Below the pieces are notes generated by a model. It was given only the letters and a program-made list of their open reading frames with translations. It was not told the origin of the DNA and made no database searches. A program made the position numbers and the translations under genes. Of a stretch of 64,000 bases of DNA, positions 8,430-16,449 are shown in pieces (the first letter of the stretch is position 1; the number at the start of each line of letters is the position of its first letter). The stretch comes from Bradyrhizobium sp. U87765 SZCCT0048 (GTDB lineage Bacteria; Pseudomonadota; Alphaproteobacteria; Rhizobiales; Xanthobacteraceae), in NCBI RefSeq assembly GCF_018131225.1, contig NZ_JAFCMM010000006.1:409721-473720 (forward strand). The letters are read 5' to 3'.

Positions 8430-9644
8430 ATGTCGTTGACATACGCACGGGTGTGGATGCTGTCGCTGTGTTTCGTCGTGGTGCTGCTCGACGGGCTGGA
8501 CACCAGCGCGGTGGCTTTGGTCGCGCCGGTGCTGGCGCGGCAGTGGGGGATCGCGCCGGCGGCGCTGACGCCGGCCTTCGTCGCCACCAGTGTCGGCGCC
8601 GTCGTGGGCTATGTGGCGTGCGGGCCGCTGGCGCAGCGGGTCGGCCTGCGTGTGGTCGGGGTCGCCAGCGTCGTTCTGTTCGGTGTCGGCACCTTGCTGA
8701 CGGCGCTGGCCGGCGATGTCGCGGTGCTCGCGATCATGCGGTTGGTATCGGCGGTCGGGCTCGGCGGCGCGCTGCCGGTCGCGGTCACCGTGGCGACGAC
8801 GCAAGCGTCCGAGAAGACGCGGACGACCGTGGCGATGCTGGTGGCGACCGGGCTGTCCGCGGGCGGCGTGGTCGGCGGCCTGATCAGCGGGCCGCTGATG
8901 GTCCGCTTCGGCTGGGCATCGGTGTTCGTCGTCGGCGGCGTGCTGCCGCTGCTGTTGCTGCCGGCGTTGTGGCGCATGCTCGGCAGCGCCGACGCAGCCC
9001 ATGGCGCGATGACGCGGGCAGGCGGGCACGGCACGCTCGGTGCGCTGTTCGCCGACGGCCTCGCGGCAGCGACGGCGCTGCTGTGGGCGTTCGCGTTCCT
9101 GATCTTTCTGGTGAGCTACGCGCTGCTGTTCTGGATTCCGACGCTGCTGGTCGCGTTCGGCTTCGCGCCGACCGATGCCCCTCTGGCGGCGGCGGCGTTC
9201 GGCGCCGGCGGCCTCGTCGGCAATGCCATCGTGATGCTGCTCGTCGGCCGGGCCGGCATCACGCCGGCGCTCGCGGCGGCGGCGCTTTGCGCGCTCGCCT
9301 GCATCGTCGCGATCGGCTGCGGGCTCGTTCCGCCGGCATTGCTGCTGCTCGCGATCGGGGCCGTCGGCGCCGGGCTGATCACCGGCTGCGTCGGCCAAAG
9401 CGCGCTCGCAGTATCGTTCTATCCGCCGGCGCTGCGCACCACCGGCGTCGGCTGGTCGGCGGCGAGTGGGCGCATCGGTTCGATCGTCGGGCCGGCGGTC
9501 GGCGGTGCGCTGCTGTCCATCGGCTGGCCGGCGCGCGACATCGTGCTCACCGCCGCGCCGGCGGTGATCGCCGCGATCTTCGCGCTCGCGGCGTTGTCAC
9601 TCGCCGGACGCCGTGTCGCTCCCGCCGGCATCGCGCAACGCTGA
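8430..9644 (+). CDS. MFS transporter, aromatic acid:H+ symporter-like
   Basis: A 404-residue inner-membrane transporter with twelve predicted helices. The first helix carries LDGLDTSAVALVAPVLARQW, close to the DGxD signature of the AAHS family (benzoate, 4-hydroxybenzoate and related uptake), and the loop after helix 2 has GPLAQRVGLR in place of the usual GxLADRxGRR. A strong AGGAGGA precedes the ATG. It lies between a porin and a carboxylesterase on the same strand, so it may import an aromatic or related organic acid, or its ester. The substrate is not determined by sequence. Confidence 0.85.
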   Translation: MSLTYARVWMLSLCFVVVLLDGLDTSAVALVAPVLARQWGIAPAALTPAFVATSVGAVVGYVACGPLAQRVGLRVVGVASVVLFGVGTLLTALAGDVAVLAIMRLVSAVGLGGALPVAVTVATTQASEKTRTTVAMLVATGLSAGGVVGGLISGPLMVRFGWASVFVVGGVLPLLLLPALWRMLGSADAAHGAMTRAGGHGTLGALFADGLAAATALLWAFAFLIFLVSYALLFWIPTLLVAFGFAPTDAPLAAAAFGAGGLVGNAIVMLLVGRAGITPALAAAALCALACIVAIGCGLVPPALLLLAIGAVGAGLITGCVGQSALAVSFYPPALRTTGVGWSAASGRIGSIVGPAVGGALLSIGWPARDIVLTAAPAVIAAIFALAALSLAGRRVAPAGIAQR

Positions 9645-9679
9645 GCCCGCCACAACCAGAAACGTCTCCAGGAAAAGGA

Positions 9680-11197
9680 ATGCAGATGTCGACTCATCCC
9701 CACGCCACCACGCCGTTCGGGCGTTTCATCGGACGGCGCGACGGTGACGTCGCCGTGTTCCGCGGCATTCGCTATGCGCAGCCGCCGGTCGGCGCGCGCA
9801 GGTTCGCAAGGCCCGTCGAGATGCCGCTCCATGCCGGCGACATCGATGCGGGCGAGGACGGCCCGATGCCGCCGCAACTGCCGTCGCGGCTCGAGAACGC
9901 GATGGGGCCGCAGTCCGGGGCGCAGGGCGAGGACTGCCTGCGCCTCACGATCTGGCGGCCGGCGGATGCCGCCGCCGACGAACGGCTGCCGGTGCTGGTG
10001 TGGTTTCACGGCGGCGCCTTCATGACCGGCGCGGGATCGCTGCCGTGTTACTCGGGCCATGCGCTCAGCCATGCCGAACGGCTCGTGGTGGTCACCGTGA
10101 GCAGCCGTCTCGGGCCGCTCGGCTATGCCCGCATCCCCGGCGTGAGCGACGGCAATCTCGGCCTGCACGACCAGCTCGCCAGCCTGCGCTTCGTCCAGCG
10201 CAGCATCGCCGGCTTTGGTGGCGATCCCGACAATGTCACCATCGCCGGCCAGTCGGCCGGCGCGTTCGCGGTGCTGGCGCTGGCGGTGATGCCGCAGGCG
10301 CGCGGCCTGTTCCGGCGCGCGATCCTGCAGAGCGGCCCGTTCGTGATCCAGCCGGATGCGCCGGAACGCGCCGAGGCGCGGGGGCGCCTGCTGGCGGAAA
10401 CGGTCGCCGATGGCCGCGCCGACGCGCTGCGCGAGGTCGCTGTCGATCGCATCGTCGCAGCGAGCGGCGTGGTCGCGCGGCAGTTCGCTTCGGGGCCCGG
10501 TGATTTCACGCCACCCTATCTGCCGTGCATTGATGGCGAGCTGATCCAGGGGCCGCTGCTCAAGGCGGTTGCCGATGGCGCGGCGTCATGGTGTCCGATG
10601 ATCGCCGGCTATACCCGCGAGGAATGCACGGTGTTCGCCGCGATCGATCCGGCGCTCGCCACCCTCGACGAGGCGGGCCTGCTCGCGATTCTGGAGAAAC
10701 GCCTCGGTGATGATGCCGCGACGCTGCTTGCCGAGTACCAGGCGCTGCGTGGCCGGCAGCGCCATCCGGCGGCGCTGCTGTCCGATGTGCAGACTGACGC
10801 GCATTTCGTCGGCCCGACCCACGAACTCGCCCACCTGCAGCGCCGGGCGGGACGGCCGATCCATCTGTTCTCGTTCGACTGGCAGTCGCCGCGCGCTGGC
10901 TTCGGCGCCAACCACTGTCTCGAGCTGCCGTTCCTGTTCGGCAACCGCGATGCCTGGGCCGACGCGCCGATGGTCCGCGGCGCCGATGACGACGACTACG
11001 CCCATCTCGGCGCAACCCTGCGCGGCTACTGGGGCGCGTTCGCGCGCACCGGCCGCACCGAGGTTGCGGGATTGCCGCCGTGGGACGCTTATGACGACGC
11101 GCGCACGGTGATGAGTTTCGACCGCTGTGTCAGGCCGCTGAGCGATCCCGCCGGCACGCGCTGGCGGCTGGCGTTTCGGGCGCTGAATCGCGCCTGA
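9680..11197 (+). CDS. type B carboxylesterase
   Basis: A 505-residue alpha/beta hydrolase of the carboxylesterase/cholinesterase family that cleaves carboxylic esters. The oxyanion-hole HGGAF lies at residues 110-114, the nucleophile S192 in GQSAGA, an acidic residue in the TREECTVF segment, and the catalytic histidine in GANHCLELPFLFG. RFRGIRYAQPPVG-like sequence near residue 28 is typical of the family. No signal peptide is visible, so it acts in the cytoplasm. It follows the MFS gene by 35 bp with a GGAAAAGGA site. An alternative start is the ATG two codons later. Confidence 0.9.
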   Translation: MQMSTHPHATTPFGRFIGRRDGDVAVFRGIRYAQPPVGARRFARPVEMPLHAGDIDAGEDGPMPPQLPSRLENAMGPQSGAQGEDCLRLTIWRPADAAADERLPVLVWFHGGAFMTGAGSLPCYSGHALSHAERLVVVTVSSRLGPLGYARIPGVSDGNLGLHDQLASLRFVQRSIAGFGGDPDNVTIAGQSAGAFAVLALAVMPQARGLFRRAILQSGPFVIQPDAPERAEARGRLLAETVADGRADALREVAVDRIVAASGVVARQFASGPGDFTPPYLPCIDGELIQGPLLKAVADGAASWCPMIAGYTREECTVFAAIDPALATLDEAGLLAILEKRLGDDAATLLAEYQALRGRQRHPAALLSDVQTDAHFVGPTHELAHLQRRAGRPIHLFSFDWQSPRAGFGANHCLELPFLFGNRDAWADAPMVRGADDDDYAHLGATLRGYWGAFARTGRTEVAGLPPWDAYDDARTVMSFDRCVRPLSDPAGTRWRLAFRALNRA

Positions 11198-11269
11198 GAT
11201 GACATGGGGCGAAGCCCGGCTTTGTCGCTGGGCTCTGCCTTCTTCTCATTGCAGATCATGTGCGTCGCT

Positions 11270-11959
11270 CTACTCCGGCGGGAGCTTCGAGAACCGGAAA
11301 TTGCAGTGCTTCGCGCCGCCGGCCAATGTCTGCGTCCGTTCGAGGCGGATGCCCTGTGCAGCATACGCGTTGAAATCAAGTCCGCAGATGTGAGGCAGGA
11401 TGTCCTTGTCGTCATGGCGGGCCGCGAATTTGCAAAAGCCACAGGCCGTGTAGTTGATGCCGAATGCAAAGTTGTCACCGGGGCCGGGCTCGACGAAATC
11501 GTAGACGAAGTCTTCCGGAAATTCTGCCTGATGGCTTTCCGTCGTGCTTTGGGCCGCCTGCTCGCGCAGCAGGTCCTGATTTTCCGGTGACATGAAACGG
11601 CGCCCCGCGGCGAGACGGTCCGCTTCGGGCAGAGTGAGCAGTTGCGCCTTGTAGGTGTCCCGCTCGATCTCGCCGATGACAGGCAGCGGCACGCCGTGCC
11701 GCCGGAGCACCCGGCTGATGGCCATGAAGCCCATCAGGCGCATGTAGAAATCGCTCATGCGATTGGCTGTGCCGCCGACATACGGCGTCTCGGCGAGCAC
11801 GATGCCGAACTCGCCCATCACCTCCTGCCTGATCCCGTCGAAATCGGAGAGGTGCGTGCGTTCGCGCAACATCGCTTCGGCAAGAAGGAGGCGATGGTGC
11901 ATGTCAGCCTCCATTGCAGCGCGATGCGACTCGTAAAAGGGATGGATGACTTCGGCCAT
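11270..11959 (-). CDS. L-2-amino-thiazoline-4-carboxylic acid hydrolase family protein
   Basis: A 229-residue protein of the ATC hydrolase family (PF14196), whose founding Pseudomonas member opens the thiazoline ring in cysteine production. The diagnostic C-terminal region is present: GINYTACGFCKFAARHDD, then LPHICGLDFN, then RLERTQTLAGGAKHCNFRF. The start at 11959 (MAEVIHPF) was chosen because a GAGGAGG lies eight bases upstream; a longer frame reaches 12025. Many family members sit in operons unrelated to thiazolines, so the substrate is uncertain. A shortened LysR gene is divergent from it. Confidence 0.8.
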   Translation of the reverse strand: MAEVIHPFYESHRAAMEADMHHRLLLAEAMLRERTHLSDFDGIRQEVMGEFGIVLAETPYVGGTANRMSDFYMRLMGFMAISRVLRRHGVPLPVIGEIERDTYKAQLLTLPEADRLAAGRRFMSPENQDLLREQAAQSTTESHQAEFPEDFVYDFVEPGPGDNFAFGINYTACGFCKFAARHDDKDILPHICGLDFNAYAAQGIRLERTQTLAGGAKHCNFRFSKLPPE

Positions 11960-12128
11960 TGGACGCCTCCTCAACACGATCAGTCTGGTCGGGGGCGCAT
12001 GGGGCCCTCGAATGTCGTGAACCAACCGTAGTCCGGGGCTCCAGATCAGCGCAAAGCATGGTTCCTTCGGTTGAGCACTAGAAAATCTATTGCAAGGCCA
12101 CGGGTCATCGGTGTCAAACTGCGCCGCG

Positions 12129-12758
12129 ATGACCTACATCCTCCCGCCCCTCAACGCGCTTCGCGCCTTCGAAGCGGCGGCGCGGCATCTCAGTTTCAAG
12201 CTGGCCGCGCATGAGCTGCACGTCACGCCGGCCGCCGTCGGGCAGCAGGTGAAGGCGCTGGAGGCACGCCTTGGCGTGCGCCTGTTCGAGCGGCTGCACA
12301 AGCAGCTCATTCTGACCGCGGCGGGGCAGGCCTATCTGCCCGGAATATCCGACGGCTTTCGCCGGATTGCCGACGCGACCTCGGAATTGAAGCCGGCAGG
12401 CGCGGTGCTGCTGCGGCTGGGCGTCCATGGCGGCCTCGATCTGCGCCGCCTCGCACTGGCGGAGTTTCGCGGCGCGCATGTGGACATCGGTTTGCGGGTG
12501 CTGCAGCCCGCCGGCCTGCACGAACTGGTCGAAGGCAAGGTCGACATGCTGATCACCCGCGGTCTTGGCCACCATCCGGGTTATCGCTGCGACCGGGTCG
12601 ACGAGGGGGCTGGTCTCGGGGATTGGCTGGTGATGGCCGAAGGCAGCGCAGATTGTCCCGAGGTCGTCAGCTTCCGCGCATGGCTGCGGGCCCTGCCGGT
12701 CGAGAGCAGGCATGCAACGCAACGCCGGGGGCGTCTGTTGGGCATCGTCGGCAGTTGA
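12129..12758 (+). CDS. short LysR/GcvA-type regulator, effector domain reduced
   Basis: A 209-residue protein. Residues about 1-65 form a GcvA-like winged helix with LNALRAFEAAARHLSFKLAAHELHVTPAAVGQQVKALEARLGVRLF-type sequence. The effector domain is reduced: subdomain I reaches VDMLITRGLGHHPGYRCDRV, then the sequence jumps to SFRAWLRAL, which resembles the very end of a normal 300-residue LysR protein. About 80 residues of the hinge and second half are therefore absent. It may be a decayed gene or a stable short form. It is divergent from the ATC hydrolase gene. The ATG at 12129 starts LPPLNALRAF; no strong ribosome site precedes it. Confidence 0.65.
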   Translation: MTYILPPLNALRAFEAAARHLSFKLAAHELHVTPAAVGQQVKALEARLGVRLFERLHKQLILTAAGQAYLPGISDGFRRIADATSELKPAGAVLLRLGVHGGLDLRRLALAEFRGAHVDIGLRVLQPAGLHELVEGKVDMLITRGLGHHPGYRCDRVDEGAGLGDWLVMAEGSADCPEVVSFRAWLRALPVESRHATQRRGRLLGIVGS

Positions 12759-12790
12759 AGCGGTCGTGAAGCCGATGGCGTCGGGGCCTT

Positions 12791-13279
12791 TCACACGCCC
12801 TCGACAACGCGATCGATCCGTCGCCTTGCCGACTGCCGTGCGCCGACGGCGTCCTTGAGCGTGCCAGCGGCGCCGAGGCCGAACGGCGGCATGTTGTTGT
12901 AGACGTTTTCGTACTGGCCGGCCTTGATGACGTACGTCTCGTGCCAGATGCCGACGTCGCCGCTCTCGCCGACCGCGCGGTTGAACGCCTGCCACGCCGG
13001 CAGATGGGCGGCATTGCGGTTCTTCGCGTACGCCTCCAGCGCGTCGAAGCTGCGCCAGTACTGCACCACCATGATCACCGGAAAGCCAAAATGGGTGCGG
13101 GCGTGCAGCAGGCCGAGGTCGGGCTGCCGCGCCAGCTCGGCGAGCATGCGGGGCATCGCGCGCGCCACCGGCGCCCAGCGCCACACCTTCCACGGCTTGT
13201 TGATGCGCATGCCGATCAGGAACACGACGAAGTCGCCGTCGAGTTCGGCGCACATGCGCTTGGCAATGACATCGGCCAT
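12791..13279 (-). CDS. DUF4188 domain protein (heme-dependent-enzyme-like)
   Basis: A 162-residue protein matching the DUF4188 pattern, including RMCAELDGDFVVFLIGMRIN near the N-terminus, FPVIMVVQYWRSFDALEAYA in the middle and the C-terminal YENVYNNMPPFGLG. The family has a dimeric alpha/beta barrel-like fold related to phenylacetaldoxime dehydratase and monooxygenases, but no established activity. It lies 87 bp after the carotenoid oxygenase gene on the same strand, so the two probably form one transcript repressed by the divergent TetR protein. Confidence 0.8.
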   Translation of the reverse strand: MADVIAKRMCAELDGDFVVFLIGMRINKPWKVWRWAPVARAMPRMLAELARQPDLGLLHARTHFGFPVIMVVQYWRSFDALEAYAKNRNAAHLPAWQAFNRAVGESGDVGIWHETYVIKAGQYENVYNNMPPFGLGAAGTLKDAVGARQSARRRIDRVVEGV

Positions 13280-13366
13280 GGCAACGGCTCTCCGGATGGG
13301 GCGATGGATCGGCAGCGGTGGTTCGATCGGTGGCCGGATGTCCCGGCCACCGGTCGAGATGGCGCG

Positions 13367-14767
13367 TCAGCGGCCGTTCACCCAGTTGCCGTGGAAGCCG
13401 TCGGGCACGCGGTGTCCGAGTTTCACGAGCGCAACGGGGCCACTTTCGACATCCTGGGCGTTGAACACCGCGACGTCGCTGCGGTTCTCGCGCGCGCGCC
13501 ACACCGCGGCGATCAGCCAGCCGTCGCCCTCAGCTGCCTCCGCGCCGCGCTCGACGAACACCGGCTCGGAGATAGTGTCGCCGTCGGGCAGCAGGTACTG
13601 CGCGCGGCGGTTGGCCTTGTGGTCGACATGGACGATGCCGGACAGGCCCGAGGCCGCGGCGCCCGCGGGATTGCCGCAGGCGTACCAGCCGTGGCGATAG
13701 GCGAGGCCGGCATGGCGATCGTCGATGCGGGGGAATTCGCCGGTGGTCTCGTCCTGGTAGTGCTGGGTGAAGCGGTCGGTGCCGCCTGAGAGGTCGAAAG
13801 TCCAGCGGCACAGCCGCGCCTTCGACTTCGCCGGATCGGTCGGGCGGCCGTCGGGATAGGGAAACAGCGGCGGCTCGGCGAACTGCATGACGTCGGCGAT
13901 GATGCGCTGGCCGTCCTCCCACGCGTTCATGACATGGAAGACGTAGCAGCTGTCGCCGCGGAACCAGATGATGTCTTTCGTGCTGCCGCCGCGCTTCATC
14001 ACGCCGACGTAAGCGCCCTTGTCCGGCTCCCAGGCGTAGGGCGGACGGCCGCCCATGGCGCGCTCCATGCTGCCGGTCAGCGGCAGGATCGGGAACAGCA
14101 CATGTTTCTCGGTGACGATGAAGTCGTGCACCATGCTGGCGTAGGGCGCGTCGAAGCGTTCGAACTGCGACACCTCGCCGTTGGCGCCGACGACCCCGTA
14201 GCTGACCTTCGGCGTGAACGGCCCGCCGGCGTTGTAGCCGAAGAACACCATCTCGCCAGTGACCGGATCGAGCTTGGGATGCGCGGTGAAGGGCCCGGCG
14301 ATGGCATCGCGATAGGTCTGGTAGCCGCGCGTCGCCAGCGTGCCCGGCTCGATCTCCGTCGGCATGTGGCCTTCTTCCAGCGCCAGCAGGCGGCCGGCGT
14401 GGAACACGATATTGGTGTTGGCGACGCCGCTGTCCTGCGTCGTGCCTTCGGGTACGTTGCCGAGGCGGCGGCCGAAGCCGCCGAACAGCGCGCGGCCGGC
14501 GTCGTGCTCGGCGAGCCACTTCGGCGTGCGCACCCAGCGGTTGCGATAGCTGGCGCGGCCGTTCTCGATATGGAAGGCGTGCAGCATGCCGTCGCCGACG
14601 AACCAGTGCGCGCCCGGTGCCTCGAACTGCGGGTTGGGGCCGTTGCGGTAGAGCGTGCCGTTGAGCTCTCGCGGCAGTTCGCCCTCGACCTTGAGGAAAG
14701 GCGCGTCGCATTCCATCGGGATCGGCGCGACGTTGCTGCGTGGGGGAAGGGCGTTCGGGTCCGACAT
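13367..14767 (-). CDS. carotenoid oxygenase family protein
   Basis: A 466-residue enzyme of the RPE65/carotenoid-cleavage dioxygenase family, which uses a non-heme iron to split alkene bonds in apocarotenoids, lignostilbenes or isoeugenol-like phenylpropenes. Candidate iron-binding histidines lie in the blocks TAHPKLDP, SMVHDFIVT and the C-terminal FHGNWV, with a fourth in the central YVFHVMNAWE. The N-terminal block GTLYRNGPNPQFE is also typical. No signal peptide. A DUF4188 gene follows and a TetR gene is divergent, with two operators in the 139-bp spacer. The natural substrate cannot be read from sequence. Confidence 0.9.
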   Translation of the reverse strand: MSDPNALPPRSNVAPIPMECDAPFLKVEGELPRELNGTLYRNGPNPQFEAPGAHWFVGDGMLHAFHIENGRASYRNRWVRTPKWLAEHDAGRALFGGFGRRLGNVPEGTTQDSGVANTNIVFHAGRLLALEEGHMPTEIEPGTLATRGYQTYRDAIAGPFTAHPKLDPVTGEMVFFGYNAGGPFTPKVSYGVVGANGEVSQFERFDAPYASMVHDFIVTEKHVLFPILPLTGSMERAMGGRPPYAWEPDKGAYVGVMKRGGSTKDIIWFRGDSCYVFHVMNAWEDGQRIIADVMQFAEPPLFPYPDGRPTDPAKSKARLCRWTFDLSGGTDRFTQHYQDETTGEFPRIDDRHAGLAYRHGWYACGNPAGAAASGLSGIVHVDHKANRRAQYLLPDGDTISEPVFVERGAEAAEGDGWLIAAVWRARENRSDVAVFNAQDVESGPVALVKLGHRVPDGFHGNWVNGR

Positions 14768-14813
14768 CGGCGTTCCTCTCCGGGGCTTGCGGTGCTGTGC
14801 GACCGCTGCAGTT

Positions 14814-14832
14814 ATCTTTACATCGTCAAGAT
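14814..14832. promoter_or_regulatory. palindromic operator, TetR-type
   Basis: ATCTTTACATCGTCAAGAT is an inverted repeat with one mismatch around a 3-base centre, 47 bp upstream of the carotenoid oxygenase start. It shares the ATCTTTAC half-site with the pair at 4947 and 4998. Confidence 0.65.
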
Positions 14833-14868
14833 AAAGCTAGACCGCGGCGTCGGACGCCGTCAAGCGAA

Positions 14869-14887
14869 ATCTTGACAGTGTAAATAT
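14869..14887. promoter_or_regulatory. palindromic operator, TetR-type
   Basis: ATCTTGACAGTGTAAATAT lies 20 bp before the TetR start codon and 55 bp from the neighbouring operator. This position suggests autoregulation as well as repression of the divergent oxygenase. Confidence 0.65.
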
Positions 14888-14906
14888 TGCGACCGATAAG
14901 TGACGC

Positions 14907-15632
14907 ATGACCAGCAAGACCGAGATGAAGCCAGCCGCAAAGCGCGCCGCGCGCACGGAGCCGCGGGACGGCGCGGACACGCCCGCACGCGGCCGGCCGA
15001 AGGGGGGCCGCAAGGCCGAGGCGCTCGCGCCCTATCATCATGGCGCGCTGCACGAGGCGCTGTTGACCGCCGCCGAGCGCATCCTCGAGCGCGACGGCCT
15101 TGTCGGCCTGACGCTGCGCGCCGCGGCGCGCGAAGCCGGCGTGTCCCATGCCGCGCCGACCCATCATTTCGGCGATCTCACGGGATTGCTCAGCGAGCTT
15201 GCCGCGGTCGGCTTTCGCCGCTTCCGCGAGGCGCTGCTCGCTGCCGCGGCCGCCGAGACGGGGACCGGCGCGCGGCTCGACGCCATGGGCGGCGCCTATG
15301 TCGCGTTCGCCAAGCGCTATCCCGGCATGTTCACGCTGATGTTCCGCAGCGAGCGGCTCGATCTCGGCCGCCAAGTGCTGGCGGAGGCGATGGATGCCGC
15401 GGGCGCGGCGCTGGCGCAGGCGGTGGGTGCGCGCCGCCAGGAGACGATCGCGCCGGAGGCGCCGTCATTGACCCAGGCCGCCGACATCGTGCGGGCGTGG
15501 GCGATGGTGCATGGTTATGCGGTGTTGCTGCTCGATGGCCGTCTTCGCCATATCCTCGCCCACCTGCCGCGCGGGGCGGACGAGGATGCACTGCTGCGTG
15601 CGGTGCTGCTGCCGCCCGCGCCGGTGTGCTGA
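14907..15632 (+). CDS. TetR/AcrR family transcriptional regulator
   Basis: A 241-residue repressor. After a basic, disordered N-terminal 45 residues (GRPKGGRKAE), the TetR helix-turn-helix occupies about residues 47-95 with HHGALHEALLTAAERILERDGLVGLTLRAAAREAGVSHAAPTHHFGDLTGLLSELA-type sequence; a WHG-type C-terminal ligand domain follows (YVAFAKRYPGMFTLMFRSE). It is divergent from the carotenoid oxygenase gene, with two ATCTTTAC-like palindromes between them. The same palindromes precede the membrane-protein pair near 4.9 kb, which has no local TetR gene, so this protein probably acts on both. Its ligand is likely a substrate or product of the oxygenase. Confidence 0.9.
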   Translation: MTSKTEMKPAAKRAARTEPRDGADTPARGRPKGGRKAEALAPYHHGALHEALLTAAERILERDGLVGLTLRAAAREAGVSHAAPTHHFGDLTGLLSELAAVGFRRFREALLAAAAAETGTGARLDAMGGAYVAFAKRYPGMFTLMFRSERLDLGRQVLAEAMDAAGAALAQAVGARRQETIAPEAPSLTQAADIVRAWAMVHGYAVLLLDGRLRHILAHLPRGADEDALLRAVLLPPAPVC

Positions 15633-15687
15633 GGTTGCGCGCCGCTGGGGCTGGCGCCGCATGGCGCGCCGGCGCGAGACGGCCGCG

Positions 15688-16341
15688 CTATGTCGCCGCT
15701 GCGGCTGCAACCGCCGCCGCATGCCGGGCCGCGAGCTCGGTATCTTCGGCGGCGACGGAGGTGAAGCTCGGCCGCGCCGTCAGGCGGCGGGTGTAGTCGA
15801 CGATCACGTCGCTCTCGGGCACCATCTTGAACATCATGCCCCAGTTCAGCGCGAGCCCCCACAGGATGTCCGCGGCGGTCAACCGCTCGCCCAGCAGGTA
15901 CGGCCCGCGCGCGATCTGCGCTTCCAGCGTCGCCAGCATGGTGTCGAAATCGCCATAGGGCGACATCGCCAGCGGCGCCTTCGGATTGTTCATGGAGCGG
16001 TCGACCAGTCCCGGCTCGTAGCAGGCGGCATAATAGACCAGCCAGCGCAGGTAGGGCCCGCGCAGCGGATCGCCGATCGCCGGCGCAAGGCCCGCCTCGG
16101 GAAAGAGGTCGGCGAGGTAGATGAAGATCGCCACCTGCTCGGTGATCAGGGCGCCGTTGTGCAGGATGGCCGGCACCTTGCCGAGCGGATTGATGGCCAG
16201 ATACGGCGCCTGGCGCTGCTCGCCCGCCTTCATGTTGAGGATGTGAAGCTGATAGGGCGCGCCCAGTTCCTTGAGCAGGGTCAGCGCGCCGGCCGAGCGG
16301 CTCTGTGGCGAGTGGAACAGGGTGATGGTGTCGGTGGTCAT
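15688..16341 (-). CDS. glutathione S-transferase family protein
   Basis: A 217-residue cytosolic GST. The N-terminal thioredoxin-fold domain carries LFHSPQSRSAGALTLLKELG, with a serine-rich catalytic loop, and the cis-proline NPLGKVPAI with the glutathione-binding acidic/serine region LITEQVAIFIYLAD. The all-helical C-terminal domain contains GPYLLGERLTAADILWG. Such enzymes conjugate or isomerise electrophiles. The start at 16341 (MTTDTITLFH) was chosen because it begins just before the first beta-strand; the longer frame to 16410 covers the operator. It is divergent from the WYL regulator, its likely controller. Confidence 0.85.
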   Translation of the reverse strand: MTTDTITLFHSPQSRSAGALTLLKELGAPYQLHILNMKAGEQRQAPYLAINPLGKVPAILHNGALITEQVAIFIYLADLFPEAGLAPAIGDPLRGPYLRWLVYYAACYEPGLVDRSMNNPKAPLAMSPYGDFDTMLATLEAQIARGPYLLGERLTAADILWGLALNWGMMFKMVPESDVIVDYTRRLTARPSFTSVAAEDTELAARHAAAVAAAAAT

Positions 16342-16410
16342 GGCTTGTCCTGACGTGAGGAAGGTCCGGCGTCCGATGTCGCGCCGGCCGGGGCCACGAT
16401 ACGGGGCCAT

Positions 16411-16431
16411 ACCTGTCAGTTTCTGTCAGGT
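16411..16431. promoter_or_regulatory. operator for GST/YafY divergent promoter
   Basis: Two direct copies of CTGTCAG spaced 10 bp apart lie inside a site whose ends, ACCTG and CAGGT, are inverted. Ten bp spacing puts both copies on one face of the helix. It sits 19 bp before the WYL-regulator start and is the obvious binding site for that protein. Confidence 0.55.
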
Positions 16432-16449
16432 TGGTTTAGACTGTCTCAC

